From contig NC_066838.1 in the NCBI RefSeq assembly GCF_001640805.2, positions 12,425,132 through 12,489,131 of the forward strand: a stretch of DNA of 64,000 nucleotides, written 5' to 3'. Below the pieces are notes generated by a model. The model did no database searches. It was not told the origin of the DNA and was given only the letters and a program-made list of their open reading frames with translations. This document shows positions 1-11,860 of the stretch, one piece after another (position 1 is the stretch's first letter; the number at the start of each line of letters is the position of its first letter). The position numbers were made by a program, and so were the translations under genes. The DNA comes from Lates calcarifer. Taxonomy: Eukaryota > Chordata > Actinopteri > Centropomidae.

Positions 1-674
1 CAGAGGTCGGCCATCCCTTTACAAATCGGTGGAATTCCTTTATTTAGAAATATTCAATCTTTCTTGGGGGCATCTTTGTAATTCATAAAAAATGACGTGC
101 ACTATATTATGCAAGAAAGGTCATCAGATACAGGCTTGTTCCGTGCAAATCTGCTGAAATTAAAACAACAACTGATAAAAATCTGAAGCACTGCTGTATT
201 TCATTAGTGGAAATGATCTTTGTCCATACTGTATAACTGAATCCTTGCATGGCGACAGATGATGATACAGAGGAGTGTTGCTTTTGTCTGGATCTCCGCA
301 ACTCCCCTCCATTACATTCAGCATGCAATCTGCTCGCTTTATTAGTGACAGACCCATCTGCTGACCTTCACTGTGATGGCACCAGGTGTCTTCTCCTCCT
401 CCATCTGTTTAATTATTCAGGTTCTGTCCAACCCAGGGATCTCTCCAGGTCGACAATACCTGCTGCAGAGCACTCCCAGGGTGGCTGTCTCATGGGCAGT
501 GGCAGAATCTCAGTCATAAACCTGCTCTTGTGCTAGTATAATAAATGAGAATGCACATATGCTGTGACCGCCTGTTTCGGACTGGCTTTTGGTGTGTGAC
601 TAATGTCTGACCTGGGAATAATATCACTGCTAATTGCACACTGTGACAGCTCGGGGTTTGTGTAATGAAAGGGC

Positions 675-681
675 TTTTTTT

Positions 682-712
<31 letters not shown>
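675..712. repeat. poly-T tract
   Basis: A nearly pure T run of about 38 bases, interrupted once by AA. It could be the tail of a minus-oriented retroposed sequence, but I see no element body beside it. Confidence 0.8.
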
Positions 713-716
<4 letters not shown>

Positions 717-1657
717 GAGCTGAGGGAGATGCACACATTGATACTACATGGCTGTTATAACCCTTGCAGAGCACCTTGCACTTAGCCTGCCAACCTCATC
801 TCTCCGTTCCATTTGAAAAGACCAAAAAAAAAAACAAAGCTGCAAATATCTTTGCAGGCATACACAAACCATGTACTTCACAGACTGGCGATGTAAAGCA
901 CTTTAAATAGTACACTAGGAGCAAATCAGGCACAGTAGGGCATGTCTAAGCTCATACATATTTTGGCTTTGAAGTGACAGTAGCTGATCATTAAATGGAG
1001 ATAGAGAAAAAAAACCTGTGAATTCAGATAAGTGTGGGGTGGAGGGAGCAGGGTCAATTTTCAATAGTGATTATGATAATAAAACATACAAAGAATTGAT
1101 GTTGGTGAGGGATGAGATGGCTGCAAGTGTAATATATAGGGTGGAAACAGAAATGGAGCTGTCTGATTGGTGGTGGCCTCATGTTGAGCCTTGAAAGGTG
1201 AAAGTAGACACAGCAGGCAAACTGTAATGAGCATGTACTGATGAACACTAACTAGCACTGTACCTATAACTGTAGGTATGACTTCACACCTCTTCTCTCA
1301 AACAGACATCATTATCATCTTTTCATCTTTTTATTTCACTTTGAGTTACTTTGCAGAAGACCTTTTCTGTTTCCTGGAATAACAGTGAAATGCAGAAAAC
1401 ACAGAACTGATATCTGCTTTTTCATGTGTGACCAATAACTGCATATAAAGATGGACGGCACATCTCAATTTCCACCCTCTGTACAAAAATAAAGCCAAAA
1501 TATCCCAGATACGAGCGCTGCCATCTTACCCTGGTGACGTCACTTGGAGCCAGAGTCTGTGCAGCGGCAATCAGGATGTGGCACAACAAATTCCCGCCCA
1601 TACTGCCACCTGGCCAATCATGATGCAATCACAGTCTTCAGTCATGACGTCAAACCC

Positions 1658-1877
1658 CAGTGTTTCCCCTACCATTGTCTTAGCAGGGGGGTCCCTGTTG
1701 GCGGGGCGGGCCACCTCCAAAGGAAAAAAAAAAAATGCAAAAGCAAAAGAGCCACAGAAGGCACAGGTTGACAACTCCCCGCTGAGTGTAAGAAAAGCTC
1801 CAACAAGCATTGTAAGTCTCTGTAAATCATAGATGGACAGACGTCAACTCCCAACATCTGAAAGTCAGACCAAATAA
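1658..1877 (-). mobile_element. MITE-like DNA transposon remnant, copy 1
   Basis: The left end reads CAGTGTTTCCCCTACCATTG, which resembles the terminal inverted repeat of hAT-superfamily elements. The reverse complement of this stretch matches 61171-61455 over most of its length, including an identical segment around GACGTCTGTCCATCTATG. Relative to that copy, this one lacks about 70 bases internally. No transposase is encoded. The hAT assignment rests on the terminus only. Confidence 0.6.
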
Positions 1878-4800
1878 TCTGCATTTTTTTTTTACACGCA
1901 CCATCTGCCAGTTTTTCTGGTGTTAGCCCTCCTCTGGCGTTCGTATAAAACTATAACTAATGTAAGGTACAGTAACAAATAACTGACTAAAAACAAGACC
2001 TTTGGAAAAATGAATACTTGAACACGCATCAGTGAGATAACAACTACCTAAAATGACAGAAGTCATCTTTGGGGAAAAAAATATTTGACGTGTACTTGCC
2101 CATGTCTTATCTGCTATTCATGGAGGGGGCAGGATTTAGGACCTATCCTATAGCCAGCCACCAGGGTGTGATCAAAATGTTTTGACTTCACTTTTGGGGA
2201 TCTGTCATGACATCCATCTTTTTGTAAAGTCACTGCATGCTACACAATTACAAAACAAACATGAAGCAAACTTGAGGTTAGACTAATTCACAACCTCTAC
2301 CGATACCAATAATCATTTCTCAGTTTTCTAGTTTGTTGTTTATCTTATACAATACGTTTTGACTGATAAGCCATTTCCCTACAGTGAAAATTAATTGCAT
2401 TTGTACTTATCAAGCCTCATGTTTCAGCTGTATACACAGCTTTGTAGCAACGGCACACACACACACTCGCCCACATAAGCAGAAATGTTCCTTTTAGCAA
2501 CAATATTAATGTATCTAACAGAAAAATTCCTAACTCAGACATGACAATAATGTGACAATGAGTAGACTGTTAAGCCCTTCAGCCAAGACTGTCAACAAGT
2601 GACAGACCTTCAGCATATGCAACATAATGCGGTGAAATCTTCACTGAGCAAACTGTCACACTTTGTACAAATCCACCACCAGCTCTCACATTTCCCAGAC
2701 AAGCTGTGATCTTAGGTCAAATATTTCCCGACACAGAAATCTACAGACATACTCTGCTGACCCTTAAGGATCTTTGAAAATAGTAACAAAAGCAGCTTGA
2801 TACCTCTGAGCCAAGGGGGACTGCTTTGATATCTTTTTGTTACACCACACTCTTGACTTTTCCTGTCATTCAAATCAACACTTTCAGATGACACAGGCAA
2901 CATGCAGAGTGTTATAAACCAGTGGCATGGCAGCACAACTGTGTTTCCATGGGATCTCCCCTGCTGCTGTCATACATCCCAAATGAGAATATATTAATAA
3001 CACTGACACCACCACAAGCCAAGTGTCTGGGATCCAAACTCATTTTCACTGTGTCAGGGGTTCATGCATAATCATCCGCTTCATCGACCTGTGACTCGCC
3101 TGCTGCAATCTTAACATCCCCAAAACTGGAGGAGGAAAAAAAACCTCTTCTCAGCACCCTTGTGTCTCTCAGCCTCGATCCCCAAAACAGATGCGACACA
3201 TCACTCACAGACACGAGCCATCCTACAAGATAAAAGCTGCAAGCTCGCCTCAGGTCACTCTTAACCCAGAACGCGATATGAAAAGAACGGCACAGTAAAA
3301 ACACTGCAAATTGAAATTTCTCTCCTACTCAGAGAGATCTTTTATTAATATTTCATGCACTTGCACAATGCAAACTAGTTCAGTTCAAACTTGCTGCATG
3401 CCAGGGCCAAACAAAAGAATGTTGCAACCACAAAAACCAGGTCACAGGGTTTCATTGAATGAGTAAGACTGAATGAGATCAATAGCTACAACAGCTATTA
3501 ACACAACAACAACAGCAGAGTTACAGGCCATAACAACACACTTGAATAAACAATAGGTTGGTTACACAGCTTGAATCCCAATTGCTCCGCTCAAGCAATT
3601 GTTTTTGACGTATCGAGCAGAGATGCCACACATCCTAATTGTTCTGATGATTTCATTAAGCCAGTCCCTCTGCTGCAATGATTGCCTCAGGAAGAGTTCA
3701 GCTCGAGGAGCATGCCACAAGTTTTCAGATTGACCCCAGGGAACAGCAATCAGTGGCCTTGTGTGCCGCCTGGGATCCTCCCCTGCAAGCATTTGTCACA
3801 GAATGCTGGCAGTCACGTGACTTCTTGTGTGTTTCACCAGGTAATGAATCCCCCCTGGAGCAGAGTGGCCTGGTTGGCTTAGATCCCCCCTATCTATGGA
3901 ATGCATTGATTGGATGTGGTGCTACCCTAACCAATCTATCACAGCAAATGAATGGGTTACAGTGAGCTCCGAAGCAGTGGCAGAGACTACAGGAGATGGA
4001 CAAGATGCAGCATCTTTGTCCTGATGAAGCGGGCAACGGGGGCTGATAAAGTTTGATGCTGAAGCTGTCAGGTGGGAGGCTGAGCGCAGGGGAAAGGAGG
4101 GTGGCTTTGTCAGCCAATTTTACTTTTAACAGCATGCTTGTGGTTTGTTTTGACACGCTGCAAAGGACCAATAAATCTTTATAATATGCCCTCTGTTGAT
4201 GCATTTTCAAACGGGAGTTAACATAAAAATTCAAGCTACATCCTCATGCCTGGTGGTATATCATGTACTTACAATGATTCAGTATCCAAATCTGGGCTTT
4301 TCATCAAAAAATTCCGCTGTTTACTTTCCCCTCACCCTCACCCCTCTGGATGGTAACTATCTAAAAAAAAAATGAGAAGCCAACAAGTAATCTTTCAGGG
4401 ACAAGAAATTCTTTTTCCCTCGCTCTTTTCTGATAAGGGTTGTAAACCTTTGTCAGGGTTGTCAAGCTTATCAGTATGATTCTCCTCCCTCATTCTGGTC
4501 ACAGAGGCACACTCAGTAAACATTTACAAATCACTACTAAGATCCTGCACGTGGATCTGCACTGAGATGAACCAAAGAGAAACAGAACAACAACAAAAAA
4601 AAATCATTAAATGAAAATTCATGTGTCAAGCCTTTAAGGGTTTTGTGTTTTTTGTCTGTGAGCACATTTTTTTCCAACATTTATTACTAAAAGTGTGCGT
4701 CACAGTGGAACCACAGAGCTGAAGCCCCAGTTTCCCTTAAGTCATTGTACATGGGAACTCTGAGACGGTCTGGTAAGCTGAGATATAGAAAGGGCTCATT

Positions 4801-5239
4801 CTACAATGCACCAGGATTCACATTTACTACTTTGGTTATAATTAAAGAATGATGTAGCAAACTGCATAGACACATTATGAAATATTCATCAGAGCTGCTT
4901 AAATATTAACCAATGAACACACTAATTACTGCCATGAAAGAGGTGGGGATCAAGCCTGTAAAAGCATCAGGGGATCCCAAGCCCCAACCCGACTGAACCG
5001 TATTCACTGGCATGCGTTTGGTAAGGCAGATGAAGGAATAGAGGCCACTTGAGTTTGAAGAGCCATCTTATCGCCAAGTTGGAGTGTAGCCCTCGCGGCT
5101 AAGAAGCAGATGCTTTGGGCTCGGCTCACTGGCTGACCTGTGAGCAAAACCAATCAGAGCCATAGATGGGGAACAATGTGCTATCACAGCGATATGCACT
5201 TGTTTTGATAAGAGGTTGTCTTCAGTCCCTCCGGTTTGT

Positions 5240-5241
<2 letters not shown>

Positions 5242-5270
<29 letters not shown>
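5242..5270. repeat. poly-G tract (29 G)
   Basis: An uninterrupted run of 29 G on the plus strand, followed by TGAGGGGGTGAGGG. It can fold as a G-quadruplex. In the cpne5 transcript the run reads as C. The exact length may be affected by sequencing error. Confidence 0.85.
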
Positions 5271-5898
5271 TGAGGGGGTGAGGGCTTGTTGCAATATTGG
5301 CAGAGGGTTATGAGAATGCCTGTAGGGGCTGCACGCCACAATTCAATTCCATGTGTGCTGCAATCTCAGAGCTTTCAGGCTTACTAAATCAATTACACAG
5401 AGTTGTGGAGCCTGTGCTTCTCACCCTCATAGCACCCATTGTTTCTATCTGCCTCTATTGGATGGACCAAATACACACTTGCTGATAAGTGGGAGGAGCG
5501 GCTGCACACTTCATATGTGTTCACCTTTTTGAGCTGCTCAGCACTCGATCTTTGAAGCAGCCCTCCGAGGTCAGACATGAGCTACTGTAGCAATCTCCTC
5601 TAGTCACCGAGAACAGAAAGGACCTGAAGTCTTTGCATCTAAAACAGACAATGTTTCAAGGTCCGGTGAAAACAGGGAATGAATTTTTTTCTTCTCTATC
5701 AAACTGTGTCCTGGAGCAAGTCTTTGTTTGGAGAGACATTAATGACAGACAAGGGAGCTGCAGATCGACAGGGCCTGAGGGCATCAACACAGCTTAAAGT
5801 ATGAAGGTCTGAGGGAAAACAAAACAATAGTGTGCACCAAGAGGGAAATAACACGAGTCCAGATGCGACCCCACAATGGATAAAAAAATGCATGCACA

Positions 5899-5929
5899 TG
5901 CACACACACACACACACACACACACACAA
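5899..5929. repeat. (CA)n microsatellite
   Basis: About 15 perfect CA units in cpne5 intron 1. Confidence 0.9.
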
Positions 5930-7431
5930 CCTGAGCTCCATATGCCAATATACACAAACTTACTACACACACTCACTCTTGCCTATGAAGGGATTCATCT
6001 TCTTTTAACAGCCCTCCACCTTCCACTGCTGCACCAGTGAACCTCTCAACCTGTCCACTCTATAAAGGTTAACAGACTCGTTGAAATATGACTAATTAAT
6101 TAATATCCAGAATGGGTTATAAGGTCGCCTAAATGGCAACAGGGGCGTTGGATTTTGTCAAACAACGCCACAATTTCAAAAGCAGATGACGAAGCAGTGT
6201 TTTCACAATCAACAATCAATCAGATTGTTCCCTCCAGTGACTGACTGGAGTGAATGGAGATTTCAAGAAGAATGCAGATGAGAGAAGAAAACTACAGCAG
6301 TGGGGTGTTTGGTTGATAAATCTCTGTCCTGTGGCTTTACACACATTAATTTTGTGAAATAGCTACAGGATCAGTTTCAACAGCACAGCACATCATTTAC
6401 ATATATATAACACTGATGTAGCCTGGAGGTACACAGAGCTAAACACTGTGGACTGGGGTAAAATGACACACATCTGAGAAAACACAAATTAACATCAATT
6501 TTCATGAGAAAAGATGATAATAAAAAAAACTGCAGCAACTGTACATGTCGACCTGTATATAGCCATGGATGTATATGTGGCAGCAGCATAGTATATACAG
6601 TGATACAGTGACTCTACCTGCAACCGGCGCTGCCCCACCCAATCCAACCGAGGCACTTGCCATTTTCGTGGTATGAGGGCGGGGGGTGGGGGGGTGTCAG
6701 TTAAATGCCAATGTACAAGTAGGGAGGAAATGTATAGCGCTTATTGGGATTTTCACGTTTCCGTAACAAACCAGTGTCGTTTTTCGGAGCCTGTCAAGCG
6801 ATCGCAAAGCTCCACACATGACGCGCTGCCTCCGGGGGAAACCTCGGCAGGCACGCCAACAAACTCCACGACGGTCGATAAGCTACCGTGGCACGCAGCC
6901 TGGCGCGCGCAAAACACAGACACACAGCGCTATAGACTCATGAGACTCTGACGGAGATAGGGGGTTTATCTAAATAGGCACCAGAGAATCAATCGTCACT
7001 GTAAACAGGGCAAACAAAAATGCGTAAAAGTTAAGGGATGGTCAGAGTGGCAGCGTGGAACTGTGATAGGGCGAAATTCTAGACATTACTGCGGCTGAAA
7101 TTAGATGCAGTATCGATTTATAATTTAAATTAATAACGAAAAGTGTCTAAAATTCTCAAATACTCCAATGAGGTCATGTATGTGTATGGGTCTTTACAGT
7201 AAAGACAGAGTCTCTGCGAGGATTTTAGCGTTGTCATTTTACCTTTAATGAAGTTTTTATTTTACTTTATTAGTTGTTCTTTTTCAAGAGGAAATTGCAT
7301 ATGGCAACGTTTATCAACGTCTTGGAGCTAAAATATGTATTTACTCGGTTACCTACTCATTATAATGTCCAGTCTTGTTACAGCAAAATGCACCCAAAGC
7401 GCGCGGAGCTCCCCAAACCCTGACGCAGACA

Positions 7432-7449
7432 CAGCAGCAGCAGCAGCAG
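7432..7449. repeat. (CAG)6 triplet repeat
   Basis: Six perfect CAG units on the plus strand, that is CTG in the cpne5 transcript, starting 18 bases inside intron 1 after the exon 1 donor. It is short and not in coding sequence. Confidence 0.85.
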
Positions 7450-7466
7450 CACCGGAGTGGACTCAC

Positions 7467-7576
7467 CTGCATGACACGGTGATCTCCACTTTAGTGGCCG
7501 GGATGCTCCCACTGATGGGGTCGAAGTCACGGACTGTCGCCGTGGCCTCCACTTTGTCCATAACGTCTCCCTCCAT
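7467..7576 (-). CDS. cpne5: Copine-5, first coding exon (partial gene)
   Basis: Copines are calcium-dependent phospholipid-binding proteins with two C2 domains and a C-terminal von Willebrand A-like domain; CPNE5 is mainly neuronal. Only the first 36 codons plus two bases are here. The translation starts MEGDVMDKVEATA and ends GSIPATKVEITVSC(R); that last segment matches human CPNE5 residue for residue as I recall it, and differs from CPNE8 (AAIPATRVEVSVSCR). It is the start of the first C2 domain beta strand. The exon ends in a consensus donor (CAG|GTGAGT at 7461-7466). I chose the ATG at 7576 because family similarity begins near it; an in-frame ATG at 7675 would add 33 residues rich in Arg with no family match. 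All later exons are left of the window. Whether this is the a or b teleost copy cannot be told. Confidence 0.85.
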
Positions 7577-8386
7577 GGGTGCGGGAGACCCAGGCCGACT
7601 CCCTCTGAACCTGAAGAGCCGAGGGCGGAGAGCCGGAGCGCAGCGGACGAGGGAGCGAGAGCGGATAAGGTCCAATCAAACCTCCTAAGTGCTGTCCATC
7701 TGAGGACGGGCAACAGCATGGAAAGTTGAACGGGAGGCTGCAGCGGCGAGGCGATAGATTTGACTTAAAAAAAAAACAAAAAACAAAAAAAAAAGTGGGA
7801 TCACATGCCAGGACGCATCAGCGCCAACTCCGCTGTTTTCCAGGGAAAGAATGAGCTCTTCTGCCAGAGGAGCGTTTGAAAAGTAAAAGCAGTGAACTCC
7901 ACCCCTCCTGCCTGCATTCTCCTACATGCAGGGCTGCGAATGACACTCGTTGCAGATTCAAGCTATTGATCTATGGCTGGACGGATCGTTATTTTGGTCC
8001 ACACTGGTTTTAACACCCTCTAACAGAAAATAAATAAGCACCGAGGGACGTGAATACAGCATTGGTTTGTAGTGAACCAGCCTTTAAGAGAGCAATTTCC
8101 TTTTCTCGCTCCTTCGGTTCAGGAAACCACCGCCTAAAATTAACAACATCAAATGTTCAGGCTGAAGCTTTAGGTCACACGTAACGGATGAATAGTTTAT
8201 TTTCAACTAGTGTTAAAAATTACATCAGTTCCTGCAGAGCCACCAGATCTTATTACTAATTGAAAGGCTGCTTGATGCTCTTTCAGCATCTGGACAGCTC
8301 CTAAAAACTCCTGCAGCTTCCAGTGCTTCAATCACATCCTCCTTCCCTCGTTTATCTTGTCAATAAAAAGTGACGTCCCTCCCCCA

Positions 8387-8409
8387 AACACACACACACA
8401 CACACACAA
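8387..8409. repeat. (CA)n microsatellite
   Basis: About 11 CA units. Confidence 0.85.
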
Positions 8410-8576
8410 CTACTGTATATTCATCACTGGGAGATATGTATGGGAGGCTGTGCTGTCCCAGGGGAGCTCCATTTCTGTTTCATCGTTTTCCTGATTGAAC
8501 AACCTGGTGAAATGTGGAGGAATTCAGCCTGTCAAAGGGATAATTCAAAGGTAAACTGCTGTGGAGATTCTGTGTA

Positions 8577-8607
8577 GGGGATGGGGATTTGGGGGGTGTG
8601 TGGGGGG
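8577..8607 (+). other. G-quadruplex motif
   Basis: Four G runs of 4-6 bases separated by loops of 2, 4 and 5 bases, fitting the standard quadruplex pattern. It lies about 1 kb upstream of the cpne5 start codon. Function is inference. Confidence 0.6.
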
Positions 8608-9289
8608 CTTACTACCATCAGTCACTGCGACCAACTACTGGGAAATCTCCAAGGAGCGAATCGCTGGGCGGAGTGATTGTTTCTCTCTTGCAAAACACTT
8701 TAAGAAATCACTCTAACTCGCTCCCCATGTCTCATGAAACCATTCACACAGTTATCAGTAGCAAATAGGCAACGTCCTCTCACACGGAAATGACAAATTA
8801 ACTCTCCACAAATCCTCTGTCTTTGCACAAACATACAGATGCTACACACATGTGCTACACACTGTAACATCTACTGTGTTCCAGAGTTCACACATAAATA
8901 CTCGTGCAGCCGCAGAAACTGCATCTTGCTACAGGCTATCCATCATTCTCCATCATTTCAGAGCAGCGAGCTTTGTGGGAGGTCTATGCACAGCAGTAAC
9001 ACACCGCTATAGCTACACTCACACACCTGGGAGTGAGACTTGGGCTGATTGGGCAATGAGGGCTGCACATTTCGGACACATAAGCGCCAGAGTGCGGCTT
9101 CATCATTAGTCATGTTCACTCGGTAATTAGGCCTCGCGGTGGCCCTTAGTCGGTTGATTTTGAGCTCCCTTCAGTGCACTGCCCCCAGCCGCCTGCTGAG
9201 AGCCTCTCCACTGTTCCCACCCGCAGCCACCCCACTTCCTATAGCTCTGGCAGGAGTGTAATTACAGCTGTATGAACCGTCTCTGTGGG

Positions 9290-9291
<2 letters not shown>

Positions 9292-9360
<69 letters not shown>

Positions 9361-9369
9361 TGTGTGTGC
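9292..9369. repeat. (GT)n microsatellite
   Basis: About 38 GT units with one TA interruption near 9354; the longest dinucleotide tract in the window. It produces poly-His/Thr open frames on the minus strand that are artefacts. Confidence 0.95.
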
Positions 9370-9710
9370 GGGCGCACGTGTGTGAGTGTGAGTAGTCGTA
9401 CCACTCAGACCTGCTCAGCATCAGCAGCAGACCTCAGCATCAGCAGGGGGGAGGAGGCCAGACGATAGGGTACGAACTCCCAACATCGCCGGAGGTCTGC
9501 GGGAGAGGCTGAAAGTTAAGTATAATTACAATTACCTGAGTACTTTATTTAGTTTAAGTATTTTTGTTTTTCTGCATTTCATTACATTTTGATTTTGTGT
9601 AACTTGAGGGGGAACGGTTGCACATTTACTTCCACTACATGTCTTGACATGACAGCTGTTACCTTTCAGGCAAAGATTTTACATAAAACATTTAGATGTA
9701 CGTTGGTTTT

Positions 9711-9835
9711 CTTGCCCAGAGTTAAGCGAGAAGATCGATACCACACTCATGGTAAATATGAAGCTTCTGACAGGAGACAGTTAGCTTGGCTTAGCTTAGC
9801 ATAAAGAACTGGAACAGTTAGCTATCTGGGTCGAG
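9711..9835 (+). repeat. Interspersed repeat family A, fragment
   Basis: Contains AAGATCGATACCAC, GGTAAATATGAAGCT and TTAGCTTAGCATAAAG, the signature blocks of a repeat seen again at 10308-10495, 20850-21450, 22498-22645 and 57826-58135. The family is familiar from teleost genomes; I do not know its formal name and see no coding capacity. Confidence 0.65.
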
Positions 9836-9872
9836 TCTGACAGAAACATCTGCCTGCCAACAACTCTGAGGG

Positions 9873-10026
9873 GAGTTTTCACATCTGGGACCCAGGCCTG
9901 GATCTGAGTACACTTCACCCCAAAGTCCAGTTCATTTGATTGGTGTGAATTCTGTGCACGTGAAAAAGTGGCCTTGAGTACAGTTAGTGTGTACTCAGGT
10001 GCAGTCCACTCCAGGTGTGAAAACAA
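9873..10026. mobile_element. Short MITE-like element with terminal inverted repeats
   Basis: The left end GTTTTCACATCTGG and the right end CCAGGTGTGAAAAC are near-perfect inverted repeats, and similarity continues inward for about 40 bases (CTGAGTACAC on both arms). Total length is about 154 bp, with no coding capacity. I could not identify a clear target-site duplication. Confidence 0.6.
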
Positions 10027-10307
10027 CATTACCAAAACACAGAGGCAGACTGCTATTTACAGTGTGTTTTGTTGCATACTTTTCTTCCTTTTTGTGTTTA
10101 TTGGCAGAACACAAACCAATTAGGTACAAACCTACAACCTACAGTATCAGTGTGTAGATACACAAGTGTACTTGGGTATGGAACAATCATACCCAGGCAC
10201 CATATAAGGCAGTCATGAAAACACCCAAAAATTAACCAGTTAACACAATATATCTCTTAAAAGCTGAAATGTACTGCACACAATACTTCTTACAGAGGTA
10301 TATGTTG

Positions 10308-10495
10308 GACTGCCTGGCAGTCTCCACTGGTTATCTGGCAATTTAACAGCAACAACAAGACCCCAAGAACTCACTGCACCCCGCCAGACCAAGACAACCA
10401 ACTGCTTCCTCTGATTGGGATTGCATTCAGACATGGAATCCTCTCATCTAACTCTCTGCAACATAAACATGCAAGTGTATTTCCCAAAATGTTGA
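10308..10495 (-). repeat. Interspersed repeat family A, inverted and internally deleted
   Basis: GTCTCCACTGGTTATCTGGC and TATTTCCCAAAATGTTGA are the reverse complements of the distal and proximal ends of family A, with the middle missing. It lies in opposite orientation to the 9711-9835 fragment. Confidence 0.6.
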
Positions 10496-11144
10496 TGGGA
10501 AAACATCAAAACCAGCAGCAGCCACCACAATACCCTGTCATTAAGGCGAAGTACTACAAACAAGACTTCATCCACATCTGAAGGCAAAAGTGTTTACAGC
10601 AGCCACACTGAAAAATCTGCCATCTCACAGGGGGTGAGACACAATAATTGCTTACATTAAGATTATAGTGTATACTGTCAGACACACTGTTAGTAAATAG
10701 AGCTTGAGAGAGCACTTCATATCCTGCATAATTGAAAAGGAGTTCAAGTCCTTCCTATTTTCTTACCTACACACACCTGTCTCCAACTCAGGTCAACTCA
10801 GGATGAGGGGGTTATGATGCTGTTCGACCGTCCAACAAGCACTTCAACTGCAGCATATTGGTGCCATAAGGCCGTGTTCAGAGGTACATGAAGATGATGC
10901 TGATTCAGGTGCCAGATATTCAGATTTGAGTACCTGCAAACACAGCAAAATACCAGCTTGTACTATCATGACTGTTCTACATTAAGACTGGTGTTACTTG
11001 TTCGTCCACATGTGCAACACTAATATATCACAGTATATCACAGTGTATGTACTGTCTTCACATAATCAGCAGCTAGAGGAAGTTAAACCAAAGATGCACA
11101 CAGAAGAAACTAATAATACAAATGTGAAACTTACAGTCCATTAA

Positions 11145-11290
11145 GTAACCAGAGGTGGAAAATGAGTGTGTGTGGATGTCCCTAATAAATGGGTCAGTCA
11201 CAGAGACCATTCTGCTAAATAATGAGTATTTTTACTTTTGTAACTTCAAGTATATTTTGCAGGTAATATATTACTATTTAAGCAACATTT
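11145..11290. repeat. Fragment of CAGTGGTGGAA repeat family (family B)
   Basis: The run CATTCTGCTAAATAATGAGTATTTTTACTTTTGTAACTTCAAGTATATTTTG (11210-11262) resembles the interior of the family seen at 32212 and 50596. It is a degenerate fragment without both ends. Confidence 0.5.
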
Positions 11291-11329
11291 TTGAAAGCAG
11301 GACTTATTTAACCCATTCATGAGCTCAGC

Positions 11330-11860
11330 AAGCGGTAAATTACTTCGGTCACGTTTTACCTGTTTCCCTACAGCAGACCGGTCTTCAAAACATACTTTCG
11401 TAATCTCAGAGGTGTCTTCTTTCTGCCCGGAGCGATAACATGTTTGCCTAGAGATCAAACAACGTTTAAATCCAACATTTTCACCAACTGTGCGGCCACG
11501 ATCTGCTCCTCTTCTTCGCTTAGACGCTGCCCAGGCCTGAGCTGCGTGCGCAGTGTTCCCATATTGGGCGGTTTTTCGGTTATTTCGATTTTAATATTGT
11601 TGTAATAATTTCGGCTGCTTTTGTATCATGTAGGCGGTTTTCATATACAAAGAGTTGGACATTTATCCCCGAGTTTTTAAAACTGTGAGGGGAGCGACAG
11701 GTAGAGACGCGAGGCAAACTTACTACATGAGGCGAGAGGACAGGTGGACACAGGTGATCTAAAACAACAGGAAGTGACTTAGTGTTGTTTCACCAGCTCA
11801 TCAGCGCGGTCAGCAGTTGCAGCTGCGGCAGTAGCTCTGGGAGTAAACTGGTCCCAGTTC
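11330..11860. other. Unassigned CpG-rich cluster
   Basis: I count about 19 CpG in the 360 bases from 11461, against roughly one per 60-120 bases in the neighbourhood. On the minus strand a frame stays open from about 11605 to 11250, encoding AHAAQAWAASKRRRG and a stretch ending near CFQKCCLNS, but it has no ATG near its start and matches no family I know. It could be a promoter with first exon of an unseen transcript, an enhancer, or a CpG-bearing transposon. Confidence 0.35.

Larger units (their letters stand above)
1..7466 (-). other. cpne5: cpne5 intron 1 (partial, runs off left edge)
   Basis: This is the 5' part of cpne5 intron 1, reading leftward from the donor at 7461-7466. I searched for the next copine exon, which encodes the start of the first C2 domain (NLLDKDMFSKSDP-like), and did not find it, so it lies outside the window. 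The intron holds a T-run, a MITE-like element (1658-1877), a 29-base G run (5242-5270), a CA microsatellite (5899-5929) and a CpG-richer block close to the exon. The short open frames here show no family motif and no splice context, so I treat them as chance. Confidence 0.75.
6600..7900 (-). promoter_or_regulatory. cpne5: CpG-enriched block around cpne5 exon 1 (probable promoter region)
   Basis: CpG dinucleotides are clearly denser here than in the flanking AT-rich sequence, for example at 6770-6910 and 7400-7650. The block covers the first coding exon of cpne5 and its upstream side (7577 onward on the minus strand). I see no clear TATA box, which fits a CpG-type promoter. An A-rich stretch at 7766-7795 lies upstream. 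The transcription start cannot be placed from sequence alone. Confidence 0.5.
7901..9710. other. Intergenic, upstream of cpne5; microsatellites only
   Basis: No gene is visible. It holds a CA tract (8387-8409), a G-quadruplex motif (8577-8607) and a long GT tract (9292-9369). The stretch 9060-9170, with ATTAGTCATGTTCACTCGGTAATTAGG, looks low-copy and could be a conserved noncoding element. Confidence 0.6.

Noticed and set aside
7577..7675. N-terminal extension of cpne5 from an upstream in-frame ATG
   Set aside because: The added 33 residues are Arg/Pro-rich and unlike any copine N-terminus; family similarity starts at the downstream ATG region.
9171..9421. Poly-His/Thr open frames on the minus strand
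   Set aside because: They are translations of the GT microsatellite.
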